In this document: positions 1-8,700 of the stretch, one piece after another
How positions within the stretch are numbered: position 1 is the first letter of the stretch
Layout of the letters: each line of letters begins with the position of its first letter
DNA from: CAYVKY01 sp964452115
GTDB lineage: Bacteria > Bacteroidota > Ignavibacteria > Tepidaquicellales > Tepidaquicellaceae
NCBI GenBank assembly: GCA_964452115.1
Contig: CAYVKY010000086.1
Location: forward strand, 1 to 10,145
Direction of reading: 5' to 3'
DNA: 10,145 nt
Notes under the pieces: generated by a model
The model's database searches: none
Told to the model about the DNA's origin: nothing
Seen by the model: only the letters and a program-made list of their open reading frames with translations
Program-made: the position numbers and the translations under genes

Positions 1-1
1 T

Positions 2-2863
2 AATGACCTGACCGACTATGCAAACGGAGCGACGGATTTTTATAATGACAGAATTGAAATTTTTGCATCCGCGCTGGATTTCGAATTCCGCGGTACTCAT
101 AACTGGCTGAGGAATGTGATTACGCACGAATACACTCATATGGTTACGCTGCAATCGTCTATGAAACTCCCCAAGATGATGCCTGCAATATACGTTCAGT
201 GGCTTAATTACGAAAAGGAAAAAAGACCGGATGTACTTTACGGTTATCCGAATGGAATCGTGTCATATCCAATTTCAGGTGTTGCAGTTCCTTCCTGGTT
301 TGCAGAAGGCGTAGCGCAGTATCAGCGTCAGCAACTTGGGTATGAAAAATGGGATGCACAGAGAGATATGATTCTCCGCTCGAGAGTGGTTGCGGGAGAT
401 ATGCTTTCATATAATGAAATGGGACAATTCTCAACAATAAATTCACTGAAAGCAGAATCAATTTATAATTCGGGATTTGCACTCGTAAGATACATTTCAA
501 AAACATACGGCGAAGATAAACTTAAAAAACTGGTTGACCACTTGTCTGACCTTGATAATTTCAGTATGGATGCGGCTTTCCGCAGTTCAGTCGGCAAAGA
601 CGGCAGCGACGTATATAAGGAATGGAAAGATTATCTGGAGAAGGATTACAGCAAAAGACTCTCCGGAGTTAAAGAGACAAAAATTGAAGGCGACCTGATT
701 CAGAAAGAAGACTTTGCAAATCTGAATCCGAAATTTTCACCAGACGGGAAATGGATTGCATTTATGTCAAATGAAGGAACAGATTTCTTTTCGACACAAA
801 TGTATCTGTATAACACAGAGACAAAGACAAAAATACCGCTCCCATTCACTTCAGGCTCAAATTTCAACTGGTCTCCCGACAGTAAAAAAATAATTTATGC
901 GCAAAAGCAGATTCCCCCGTCACTAAAGGAAATATCATTATTCGACCTTTATGAATATGATTTGCAGCAGCATTCTGTCAGAAAAATGACGGATAATTCA
1001 AGATACACAACTCCCGCATATTCGTATGACGGAAAAAAAATTGTATTCCTTGTACCAAATGACGGAACGATGAATATGAAAATTGCGGATTATAATCTTA
1101 CGAATATAAAGCCGCTGACAAATTTTTCACTCGGCGAACAGATTTACAATCCGCAGTTCACTCCCGATGATAAAAAAATCCTGTTTGAATATTCAGACGA
1201 AGAAGCAAGAAAAATTGCCGAGCTTGATATCGCAACGGGCACTTATGAATTTATTCTGAATAAAAAAGACGTTGATTACAGAAATCCCTGTCCCGATAAA
1301 GAAGGAAAAGGGTTTTATTATTCCTCCGACGAAACGGGAATTTTCAATATATACTATTTCGATTTCGATACAAAGTTATCCAAACAGATAACCAATGTTA
1401 TCGGAGGCGCTTTCAATCCGAGCATTGACGACAAAGGAAATCTGGTTTATTCATCTTACCAGGACGGCGGTTTTAAAATTGCCTTACTTAAAGATTTTAA
1501 GAAGTATTCCGAGGCTTCGATTATAAACTATGATGCACCGGATAAAGTTGTAAAAATGTATGCAGGTATTGACAGTACGGGTTCAGAGCCGAAAGATAAA
1601 TACAACTGGAGTTATCTTAAGAATTTTGACGACACTAAAATTCCTCATTACAAATCTGAAAAATATAATCCGATATTCAATCAGCTCTCTATATTCCCTG
1701 CAATAAGATTTGATAATTATACGAAGTCAGGGAAATTTGTCGATGCCATAAAACCGGGACTTTATTTTGCATCCGACGAACTAATGTCCAGAATGTCTAT
1801 ATTCGGCGGAGCATTTATAAACAAAAATTCAGAGAGGGATTTATTCCTGCAATTTAACTACGATTACGGTGTGCCGATTTTAGGAGATTTATTTACAAAT
1901 AAACTCGGTTTCTATCCGAAATTTTTCTTCGAAGGATATAATGTAACCCGCAAAGCCGATGCACAGGTGATTGCCGGCTTGGATTCGATAAATGTAGGCG
2001 TAAAATATAATCTTCTTGAATTTGACCTTGGATTCGAATTCCCTATTGTCAATGTTCAGCACAAAGTGAGGCTTGAATATGACTACAGCGATTATGAATC
2101 CAATATTGACCCGTTTTATATCCCTAGCAGCGGACTTTCTACACGCGGCTCATCGCAGACATACTTTAAAGCAAACAGACTTTCTTTATATTATCACTTT
2201 GACAATAGTTTCCGCTACCGGCACTCGGACATCAATCCAATAGGTACAAAAGTAAACTTCAGGTATGACTATGAGATGAGCAACATCAACCCTGAGTACA
2301 CAGTTGAAAATGACGGAACTTTGACTACATTATATCAGAAAAATCATCTGCATAAAATTGATATGGACATTTCGCAGTCATTCGGATTGTTCAATAACAG
2401 CCACACTATTTCATATAAACTTCGCGGCGCAGTTATTTTCGGACCGACTGTGGATAATTTCTACAACAACTATGCCACAGGTCTGACGGGTATGAAAGGA
2501 TACACATATTTTTCACTCGGCGGCGGAAGGCTTGCGACACTGAATGTAACATACAGGCTTCCGCTTTTCAACAGAATTGACACAAGAATTTCACCGCTTT
2601 ATCTGGATAAACTTTATTTCAGCGTATTCGGTGATGTAGGCGATGCCTGGGAAGAAAAAGATTTCAATATTCACAACCTGAAAAAAGATGTAGGTGCTGA
2701 ACTCAGGCTGCAGGCGTGGTCATTCTATGAATTCCCTACCAGCATATTTGTGAGTGCGGCATACGGACTTGATAAGTTCACGCGTCAATTCCTTAATAAG
2801 GATGTAACATACGGCAAGGAATGGAAATTTTATTTCGGAGTTTTATTCGGATTTGATTTATAA
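2..2863 (+). CDS. Outer-membrane protein: metalloprotease-like domain + TolB-like propeller + Omp85-like barrel (5' end missing)
   Basis: The reading frame is open from the left window edge, so 953 residues are visible and the start and any signal peptide lie outside. The GTG at 116 is not the start, because the protein continues upstream with conserved-looking sequence (FRGTHNWLRNV) into the zinc motif. Three parts are seen, numbered from the first full codon. (1) A gluzincin-like peptidase: HEYTH at residues 42-46 (bases 125-139), and WFAEGVAQY with a candidate third zinc ligand, Glu102 (bases 305-307). (2) About six TolB/PD40 propeller blades at residues 237-498, with motifs such as FSPDGKWIAF, WSPDSKKIIY and FTPDDKKILF. 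(3) A strand-rich C-terminal part, residues about 560-953, with GMKGYTYFSLGGG, YRLPL and FGDVGDAW, as in Omp85/surface-antigen barrels. I infer an outer-membrane barrel with a large soluble portion. Substrate and physiological role are unknown. Database hits are often labelled 'biopolymer transporter Tol', which overstates what is known. Confidence 0.85.
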   Translation, partial: NDLTDYANGATDFYNDRIEIFASALDFEFRGTHNWLRNVITHEYTHMVTLQSSMKLPKMMPAIYVQWLNYEKEKRPDVLYGYPNGIVSYPISGVAVPSWFAEGVAQYQRQQLGYEKWDAQRDMILRSRVVAGDMLSYNEMGQFSTINSLKAESIYNSGFALVRYISKTYGEDKLKKLVDHLSDLDNFSMDAAFRSSVGKDGSDVYKEWKDYLEKDYSKRLSGVKETKIEGDLIQKEDFANLNPKFSPDGKWIAFMSNEGTDFFSTQMYLYNTETKTKIPLPFTSGSNFNWSPDSKKIIYAQKQIPPSLKEISLFDLYEYDLQQHSVRKMTDNSRYTTPAYSYDGKKIVFLVPNDGTMNMKIADYNLTNIKPLTNFSLGEQIYNPQFTPDDKKILFEYSDEEARKIAELDIATGTYEFILNKKDVDYRNPCPDKEGKGFYYSSDETGIFNIYYFDFDTKLSKQITNVIGGAFNPSIDDKGNLVYSSYQDGGFKIALLKDFKKYSEASIINYDAPDKVVKMYAGIDSTGSEPKDKYNWSYLKNFDDTKIPHYKSEKYNPIFNQLSIFPAIRFDNYTKSGKFVDAIKPGLYFASDELMSRMSIFGGAFINKNSERDLFLQFNYDYGVPILGDLFTNKLGFYPKFFFEGYNVTRKADAQVIAGLDSINVGVKYNLLEFDLGFEFPIVNVQHKVRLEYDYSDYESNIDPFYIPSSGLSTRGSSQTYFKANRLSLYYHFDNSFRYRHSDINPIGTKVNFRYDYEMSNINPEYTVENDGTLTTLYQKNHLHKIDMDISQSFGLFNNSHTISYKLRGAVIFGPTVDNFYNNYATGLTGMKGYTYFSLGGGRLATLNVTYRLPLFNRIDTRISPLYLDKLYFSVFGDVGDAWEEKDFNIHNLKKDVGAELRLQAWSFYEFPTSIFVSAAYGLDKFTRQFLNKDVTYGKEWKFYFGVLFGFDL

Positions 2864-2918
2864 AAATCATTTTCCATTATGAATTAACTTTATTATTTAT
2901 AATGAAATGATTATTTTT
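2862..2918 (+). terminator. A+T-rich hairpin with T-run after the outer-membrane protein gene
   Basis: The left arm (2862-2872 and 2875-2880) pairs with the right arm (2899-2912 and 2914-2916). CATTAT pairs with ATAATG, then AATCATTT with AAATGATT. There is a two-base bulge at 2873-2874 and a single-base bulge at 2913. The loop is about 18 bases, and five T follow at 2914-2918. The stem starts inside the stop codon. It is A+T-rich and has a long loop, so it is weaker than the next terminator, but its position fits the end of the upstream transcript. Confidence 0.45.
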
Positions 2919-2921
2919 AAA

Positions 2922-2927
2922 GATAAT
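2922..2927 (+). promoter_or_regulatory. Possible -10 element for the tRNA gene
   Basis: GATAAT differs from TATAAT at one base and lies 11 bases before the mature tRNA 5' end, which would give a leader of only a few bases. No -35 hexamer is recognisable at the usual distance. The surroundings are so A+T-rich that a chance match is quite possible. TATAAA at 2929-2934 is a second match, but it is too close to the tRNA. Confidence 0.25.
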
Positions 2928-2938
2928 TTATAAAATAT

Positions 2939-3012
2939 GCGCCTGTAGCTCAGCTGGATAGAGCAACAGCCTTCTAAGCTGTGGGTCAGTGGTTCGAATC
3001 CACTCAGGCGTA
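2939..3012 (+). tRNA. tRNA-Arg (anticodon UCU)
   Basis: A complete 74-base cloverleaf. The acceptor arm is GCGCCTG with CAGGCGT, so the first pair is G-U. The D arm is GCTC/GAGC, with loop A residues consistent with the arginine identity base A20. The anticodon stem is ACAGC/GCTGT with loop CTTCTAA, placing anticodon TCT at 2973-2975. The variable loop has five bases. The T arm is AGTGG-TTCGAAT-CCACT, and the discriminator is A at 3012. It reads AGA, and AGG by wobble. The 3' CCA is not encoded (CAA follows), so it must be added after transcription. The sequence resembles known bacterial tRNA-Arg(UCU) genes. It stands alone, with a terminator right behind it. Confidence 0.96.
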
Positions 3013-3013
3013 C

Positions 3014-3039
3014 AAAAACCTGCCTTAGGCAGGTTTTTT
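3014..3039 (+). terminator. Intrinsic terminator of the tRNA-Arg gene
   Basis: AAAAACCTGCC (3014-3024) pairs perfectly with GGCAGGTTTTT (3028-3038) around a TTA loop. The six G/C-rich pairs are flanked by five A-T pairs, and the T-run extends to 3039. It starts two bases after the discriminator base, so the primary transcript would end just beyond the mature tRNA. The A-run and T-run are symmetric, so it could also act on the other strand. Confidence 0.9.
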
Positions 3040-3173
3040 ATTTATATCCTCGTCTTCATAAATTGCTGTTATATACAAAAGAATTTCTTAATTTTTATTA
3101 AGATTTCCATTTAAATTTATAGTATAAATATATAAATTTCATAATATTTTAAAGTAGCCATCACTGGATTTCT
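3040..3173 (+). promoter_or_regulatory. A+T-rich leader, likely promoter region of the downstream cluster
   Basis: This 134-base gap is the only one before the gh2-like/smc/phosphatase cluster and follows a strong terminator, so a promoter is expected here. A TATAAA at 3123-3128 (within AGTATAAATA) is a candidate -10. No convincing -35 is seen, and the Bacteroidota-type TAnnTTTG element is absent. Two small inverted repeats are present. TCTTAAT/ATTAAGA lies at 3086-3092 and 3097-3103. AAATTTAT/ATAAATTT lies at 3113-3120 and 3132-3139 and brackets the candidate -10. Both consist almost only of A and T, so they may be chance. Confidence 0.35.
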
Positions 3174-5753
3174 ATGATTAAAAAAGTAGTTTTAATTCTA
3201 CTGTTAATAGTTTTTCAAAACCTCAGTATTGCTCAGATTAATGTTTTTGAAAAGCCGCCCGAAAAAGACGTTCAAAATCCGGGTTTATTTCAAAAATCAA
3301 GTTCACGCCAGATTATAGATCTGGACGGAAAATGGAATGTGTCAATGGATGAAGGCGTTTCGTTTTCATCATTCATAATACCTATGGTGATGGATTCCAA
3401 ATCCAATCTTATTTTCAAAAGAAATTTTCAGCTGACCGATCAGCAGATAGCCATGAATAATTTTATTCTTGTCGCTGAAGGTCTCGGCTATGAAGCTGAA
3501 ATTTATCTGAATAATAATTTTGTCACAAAAAATAATTTCGGATACCTGCCTGTTATTTTGCAGCTGGATGAAAATTCGATTGCCACCTCAAACGAAATAA
3601 GAATTAATACAAATAATAAATTAAGTTTTAATTCTTCGCTGCCTACTTCGGTGCAGACAGACATCCCGAAAATCTATTCCGGAATTCAGGGAGATATTTA
3701 TATAATAGCAGTTCCTAAAATATATGTGCAGAGCGTTCTACCCGTATGCAGGCTTGAATCGGAAACAACGGGCAGAATTTCATCAACAATTACGGTTGCT
3801 TCGGGAAATATTAAGAAGTACAAAGACGAAGGGAGAAATTTCGCAGTAAAATCGGTGCTTTATAAAAGTTCCGGGGATGCTGTAGCAGAAAGCGGTTTAC
3901 TGAAATTTAATATTGACGATTATCAGTCAGCGGCACTTAAACAGGAACTTTCCTTAAAAAGTCCTGCAATATGGACTCCGGATTCGCCAGAACTTTATAC
4001 TTTAAAAATTCAGATTTTCAACTCTGATAATCTCGTGGATGAATATTTTGTTGAAACAGGATTTCAGAATATAAGATTTTCACTTTCCAAAAAGAGTTTT
4101 ACGGATTTAAAAGGCAACATTGCAAAACTCAATGGCGTCAATTATTTCTGCGACTATCCAAATCACGGTACGGCTATACCGTATAAGTTTCTTGAAAAAG
4201 ATATCCGAAACATTAAGGATATGGGATTCAATACAATCAGAGTTCAGGGTATGCCTGCATCCCCTTATCTGATTAATGTCTGCAACAGAATCGGGGTTTA
4301 TGTATTTGAAGAAATTCCTTTCAATCAGATTTCAAAATCGCAGTTGAAAAATTCCGTTCTGCTTAAATACGCCAATGAATACCTGGACGGTTTGATTAAG
4401 CGTGATATCCAAAGTCCTGCGGTGCTTGCCTGGGGCATCGGAAATGATTTTGACGTGACCAATGTTTATGCGCAGTCTTACATCGTACAGTGCAGAGAAA
4501 CTGCTTCGGGGCTAGACCCAAGGTCGGTTTATTACACTACGAATAATCTGACTAATGATATCTGCAGCGACCTCGTTGATTTCAAAGGAGTAAACCTCAG
4601 GAATCTTCCATTGGAAAAAATTGAAAAGACCTATCAGGAAATCAGAAATCTTGCATCTACTAAAACCCCGGCTTTCATTTCGGCTTACGGTGTTACAATC
4701 AACAATGACAATAAAAACGGTTATAACGATAAAACATCTGTTGATTATCAGACAAAATATCTCACTGATGGATTTAACACTTTTTCAAAAAGTTTCTTTG
4801 CAAACTTTATGACTTCCTATGCGGACTGGTATGAAGCCAGACCGCTGAATTACTTTTTCGCACAATCCCAGTATTTGAACACAAGCGGTTTATATGACTA
4901 CAACAGAAATCCGAAACCATCGGGTTTATTTATTAAAAAAGTTTTGAATATGCAGAGCCTGCAGAGACTTACGGAAGGTTCTAACAGGTCATTTTTCTCT
5001 GACAAATCGTTTATATTGATTATTCTGGGTTTGCTGCTTGTACTTCTTTTTTCATTTTTTTATACAAAACTGCCGAGATTCAAGGAAGGGATTTCTCGAA
5101 GTTTTTCGATGATTATGAAGAGCGGAAACTTCTATGTTTTCGGGAAAGAGCAGAACTTATTTACTCTTTTCAACACTTTGTTGATGCTTGCTTTTTCCGC
5201 CTCTGGTATTGCCCTTTTCGTTTCAGGACTGTTTTATTTCTTCAGGGAAAATTTTTACTGGGATATTTTCACTTCGAATCTGTTTATTTCTGACAGCATG
5301 AAGATAAGAGTTGATGCGTATGCATCCAATCCCCTCGCGTCTTTTATTTTTATTTTTATTCTGACCGCATTACATATATTATTTGTAACATTGATGATAA
5401 CTGTCGTTTCACTTCTCGTAAAGCAAAGAATAAAATACTTCAGAATTTTTACCGTTGCCGTATGGGCGCTGTATCCATTTATGCTGTTTTTGCCGGTCGG
5501 AGCAATCATATACAAACTCGCTGCATTGAATTCATCATACGTCACAATCAGCATTGTAATTTTTATATTATTCTGGGTTCTATATTTTTTACGAATCATC
5601 GGCGGCTTCAAATATCTATTTGAATATAATCTTTTTAAAGCATTTATATACGGCGGAATAATCCTTGTTTTGATATTAGGAAGTACTTTTATATATTTGT
5701 ACAACTACAATTCTGTTTTTAGTGCCATAAGTTTAATTTTAAGTTATAAATAA
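3174..5753 (+). CDS. Predicted inactive GH2-like glycosidase fused to a six-helix membrane domain
   Basis: An 859-residue protein. Residues 1-20 form a signal peptide ending in SIA. A GH2 sugar-binding jelly-roll (about 44-180) and an Ig-like sandwich (about 183-302) follow, then a TIM barrel (about 304-593) that can be aligned with beta-glucuronidase. WGIGNDFD (420-427) matches the family's acid/base motif W-x-I-x-N-E, but with Asp425. FISAYGV (501-507) matches the nucleophile motif (T/S)EYG, but with Ala504. The barrel ends with SGLYDYNRNPKPSGLF, as GH2 enzymes do. I infer that the barrel cannot hydrolyse by the usual two-Glu mechanism and may bind a glycan instead. Six membrane helices follow (about 612-630, 665-690, 721-749, 759-780, 789-807, 822-844), possibly Yip1-like. 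Basic loops at 631-650 and 750-757 put the GH2 part in the periplasm. The ATG at 3174 gives the signal peptide, but only a weak TGGA precedes it. The gene is followed after five bases by smc. Confidence 0.85.
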   Translation: MIKKVVLILLLIVFQNLSIAQINVFEKPPEKDVQNPGLFQKSSSRQIIDLDGKWNVSMDEGVSFSSFIIPMVMDSKSNLIFKRNFQLTDQQIAMNNFILVAEGLGYEAEIYLNNNFVTKNNFGYLPVILQLDENSIATSNEIRINTNNKLSFNSSLPTSVQTDIPKIYSGIQGDIYIIAVPKIYVQSVLPVCRLESETTGRISSTITVASGNIKKYKDEGRNFAVKSVLYKSSGDAVAESGLLKFNIDDYQSAALKQELSLKSPAIWTPDSPELYTLKIQIFNSDNLVDEYFVETGFQNIRFSLSKKSFTDLKGNIAKLNGVNYFCDYPNHGTAIPYKFLEKDIRNIKDMGFNTIRVQGMPASPYLINVCNRIGVYVFEEIPFNQISKSQLKNSVLLKYANEYLDGLIKRDIQSPAVLAWGIGNDFDVTNVYAQSYIVQCRETASGLDPRSVYYTTNNLTNDICSDLVDFKGVNLRNLPLEKIEKTYQEIRNLASTKTPAFISAYGVTINNDNKNGYNDKTSVDYQTKYLTDGFNTFSKSFFANFMTSYADWYEARPLNYFFAQSQYLNTSGLYDYNRNPKPSGLFIKKVLNMQSLQRLTEGSNRSFFSDKSFILIILGLLLVLLFSFFYTKLPRFKEGISRSFSMIMKSGNFYVFGKEQNLFTLFNTLLMLAFSASGIALFVSGLFYFFRENFYWDIFTSNLFISDSMKIRVDAYASNPLASFIFIFILTALHILFVTLMITVVSLLVKQRIKYFRIFTVAVWALYPFMLFLPVGAIIYKLAALNSSYVTISIVIFILFWVLYFLRIIGGFKYLFEYNLFKAFIYGGIILVLILGSTFIYLYNYNSVFSAISLILSYK

Positions 5754-5758
5754 ATTAG

Positions 5759-8700
5759 TTGTATTTAACAAAATTAGAAATATTCGGTTTTAAATCTTTT
5801 CCTGAAAAAACTTCGATAGAGTTTGCACAGGGAGTATCTGCTATTGTCGGACCAAACGGTTCGGGGAAATCGAATATTGTTGATGCCCTCAGATGGGTGC
5901 TCGGCGAGCAGGGCGACAGAATTCTCCGCAGTGAAAGGCGCGATGACATTGTGTTTGCGGGAACAAAAACCAGAAAGCCGCTCGGTGTTGCTGAGGTTTC
6001 CCTCACAATTCTCAATAACAAAGGAATTCTTCAGACTGATTATTACGAAGTGAAAATTGCACGGAGATTTTTCAAGAGCGGAGATACGGAATACTTTCTG
6101 AACGGAACCAAAGTAAGGCTTAAAGACCTTAAAAATCTTTTTATTGATACGGGTATCGGACCTGATGCTTACTCGGTGATTGAGCTCAAAATGGTTGAGA
6201 TAATCCTCTCTTCGGTAAAAAATGAAAGACGTAAAATGTTTGAAGAGGCGGCGGGAATCGTATCATACAAACAGAACCGTGACCTGACGTACAAGCGCCT
6301 TGAGTCCGTAAGAGAAAGTCTGAACAGGGTGAATGATATCATACGCGAAAAGACAAGAAACATTAACACTCTCGAGCGTCAGGTAAAGAAAAATGAAGAA
6401 GCAAAAAAAGTTTTTGAAGACCTGAAATTTCTCGAAATCGCGATTGGTATTGAAGAATATAATCAGATGCTTCAGGAAATAACCGACATTAAAGACCATG
6501 AATCCGAAAACATAACTCTGAAGCAGACGCTGCAGAATGAAATCGAAGAAAATGACAGCAAACTTGACGAACTGATTGAATCTGCATCCGATAAAGATAA
6601 ACTTTTTAAAAGCGCATCCGAGGCAGTTGCCGGAAAGAGAAAAGAAATTGACAGACTCGAAAGAGACAATCTCGTTAAAGAGCAGAAAATGAACAGCCTT
6701 GAAGCCAACATTAAAAGGCTTATTGCAGAGAATTCGGAACTGGAAACGAGTCTTGATAAGAACCGGGACAGAATTGAAGAACTGCGGAATAAAATTGCGG
6801 TACTTAAAAATACTTTGATAGTTTCCGATAAGTCCCTTGAAGAAAAGAAGTACACTCTCGATAATACAAAAAGAGTTTTAAGGGAGAAGAAAGATGAAAT
6901 TCTGACTCTTGGTAAAAAAATTAAAGATGTAAATAAATTAGTAACCGAAAAGCGAAGCAATTTTGCGCGGACAAAAAACAAACACGATTCGAACCTTGAA
7001 CGCCTGAATTTTATTTCATCCGACAATCAGACAAAACTCAATGAAGTAAAAACCCTTGATGCAGAAAAGATTGCTGCGGAAAATGACCTTAACACACTCA
7101 GACAAAAGTTAAAGTCACTCGAGAAAATAAATGAGGAAAAGATTAACAGGAAAAATGAACTTGATGCAAAAATTGCGAACCTTGAACAGGAACTTCTTTC
7201 GGAAAATATTTTGCTTCAGAAACAATTAAGCAAGATTTCATATCTCGAAAATTTAATCGAATCATTCGAAGATTATGCAGAAGGCGTAAGTCATCTGATT
7301 AAAACGCAGGAAAAGGGATTGATAAACACAGTAATTGACTGCATCGAAGTTGAAGATAAATTCAAGGCGGCAATTGAAACCGCATTGGGAGAGGTATCAA
7401 ATTATATAATTCTCGGCGATTCACAAAAACTTCATTATCTTATAAACAATCTTGAAGAAAACGACAAAGGCAAAGTGACGTTTATTCTTCACGATAAACT
7501 ATTCAACGGAGTAAACCAGTATGTGGAATTTGAAAACGACGACCTGGATTTTCTTAACATAAAAGGAGTCTACGGCTTTGCGGATACCTACACAAAGGTT
7601 ACAAATAAGGAATATTCCCTGCTTATAAAATATCTGCTGGATGAATACGTGATTGTTGAAAATCTTGATATTGCATTTAAACTTTCAAAAGATAACTATT
7701 ACAAATTTATCACGCTGAGCGGAGATATAGTTACAGACGGCGTTGTGAGGGCAGGAAGCAATATCAATGAAGATTATATTAAAATAGGAAGGAAGCAGAG
7801 AATTGATAAAATCAGAGAGCAGGTAAAAGAAAAAGAAAAAAATATTTCTGAGCTGGAATCCGAAATCGCAGGATTAAAAGCCGATTCTGAAAATACGGAC
7901 ATTGAAGCTTCAAAAAAGGACATATCGGAAGTTGAAAAAGTTATCGGCAGGTCAACCCAGAATATTTCAATTATTGATTTTAAAATAGAATCGGTTAATA
8001 AGTCCATTCAGGATAATGAAGATGAATATCAGAAAATAATTGCAGAAAACGAGGAGCTGAATCTGCAGATAAATTCATCAATGGATGATATTAATCTTGA
8101 AGAAAATGTGCTTGCAAACCTTGAAAAGGAACTGACATTTCTATCGAATGAGTTTGAAGACGTTGATAAACTCCATACTGAAGCACAAACCGATTATAAC
8201 ACTTTCAATCTTGAAGTCACAAAGCTCAGAAGCGAACTGAAAACAGACGAAAGCAACCATTCAAGGATTTCAGGCACTGCCGACCATCAGCAGAATCAGA
8301 TTGAGAAAAATAAAACCGAGATTGAAAAAGACAGAAAGGAATACGATGATTATAAATCAAAAATCGAATACAACCTTTCGAATCTGGACAATATACGTGC
8401 AGAGCAGTCATCGAATCTTGAAACATTCAATATACTGAAATCTGAAATTGATAACCTTCGTGATATTCAGAATAAAATAAATCTTGACCAAAGGCAGCGC
8501 AGGTCAAATTTTGATAAGGTCTCGCAAAAGTTAATTGATTCGCAGATAAAAATCAGGGAAAACACGATTAAATCCGAACAGACTTTTGATTACATACATA
8601 AAAAATATGAATACCAAATAACTGCTGAGGATAAAAACGATACAAGCAATCCCGCACTTGAAGAATTTTTAGATATAGACAAAAATTTTGATTTGTATCA

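Noticed and set aside
116..118. GTG as the start of the first gene
   Set aside because: The frame stays open to the window edge, and the upstream residues run smoothly into the HExxH motif, so the GTG encodes an internal valine.
2939..3039. tRNA gene as an integration site for a mobile element
   Set aside because: No repeat of the tRNA 3' end, integrase or phage gene is present, and an intrinsic terminator follows directly.
5255..5704. 149-residue minus-strand open frame
   Set aside because: It lies entirely opposite the transmembrane part of the GH2-like gene and has no recognisable domain.
3174..5753. Annotation as an active beta-galactosidase or beta-glucuronidase
   Set aside because: The fold matches, but the nucleophile position is Ala504 and the acid/base position is Asp425, so an activity name would mislead.
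6472..7026. 184-residue minus-strand open frame, rich in Ser, Leu and Phe
   Set aside because: It lies opposite the Glu/Lys-rich SMC coiled coil, whose complement gives such residues. It has no recognisable domain and is a shadow of smc.
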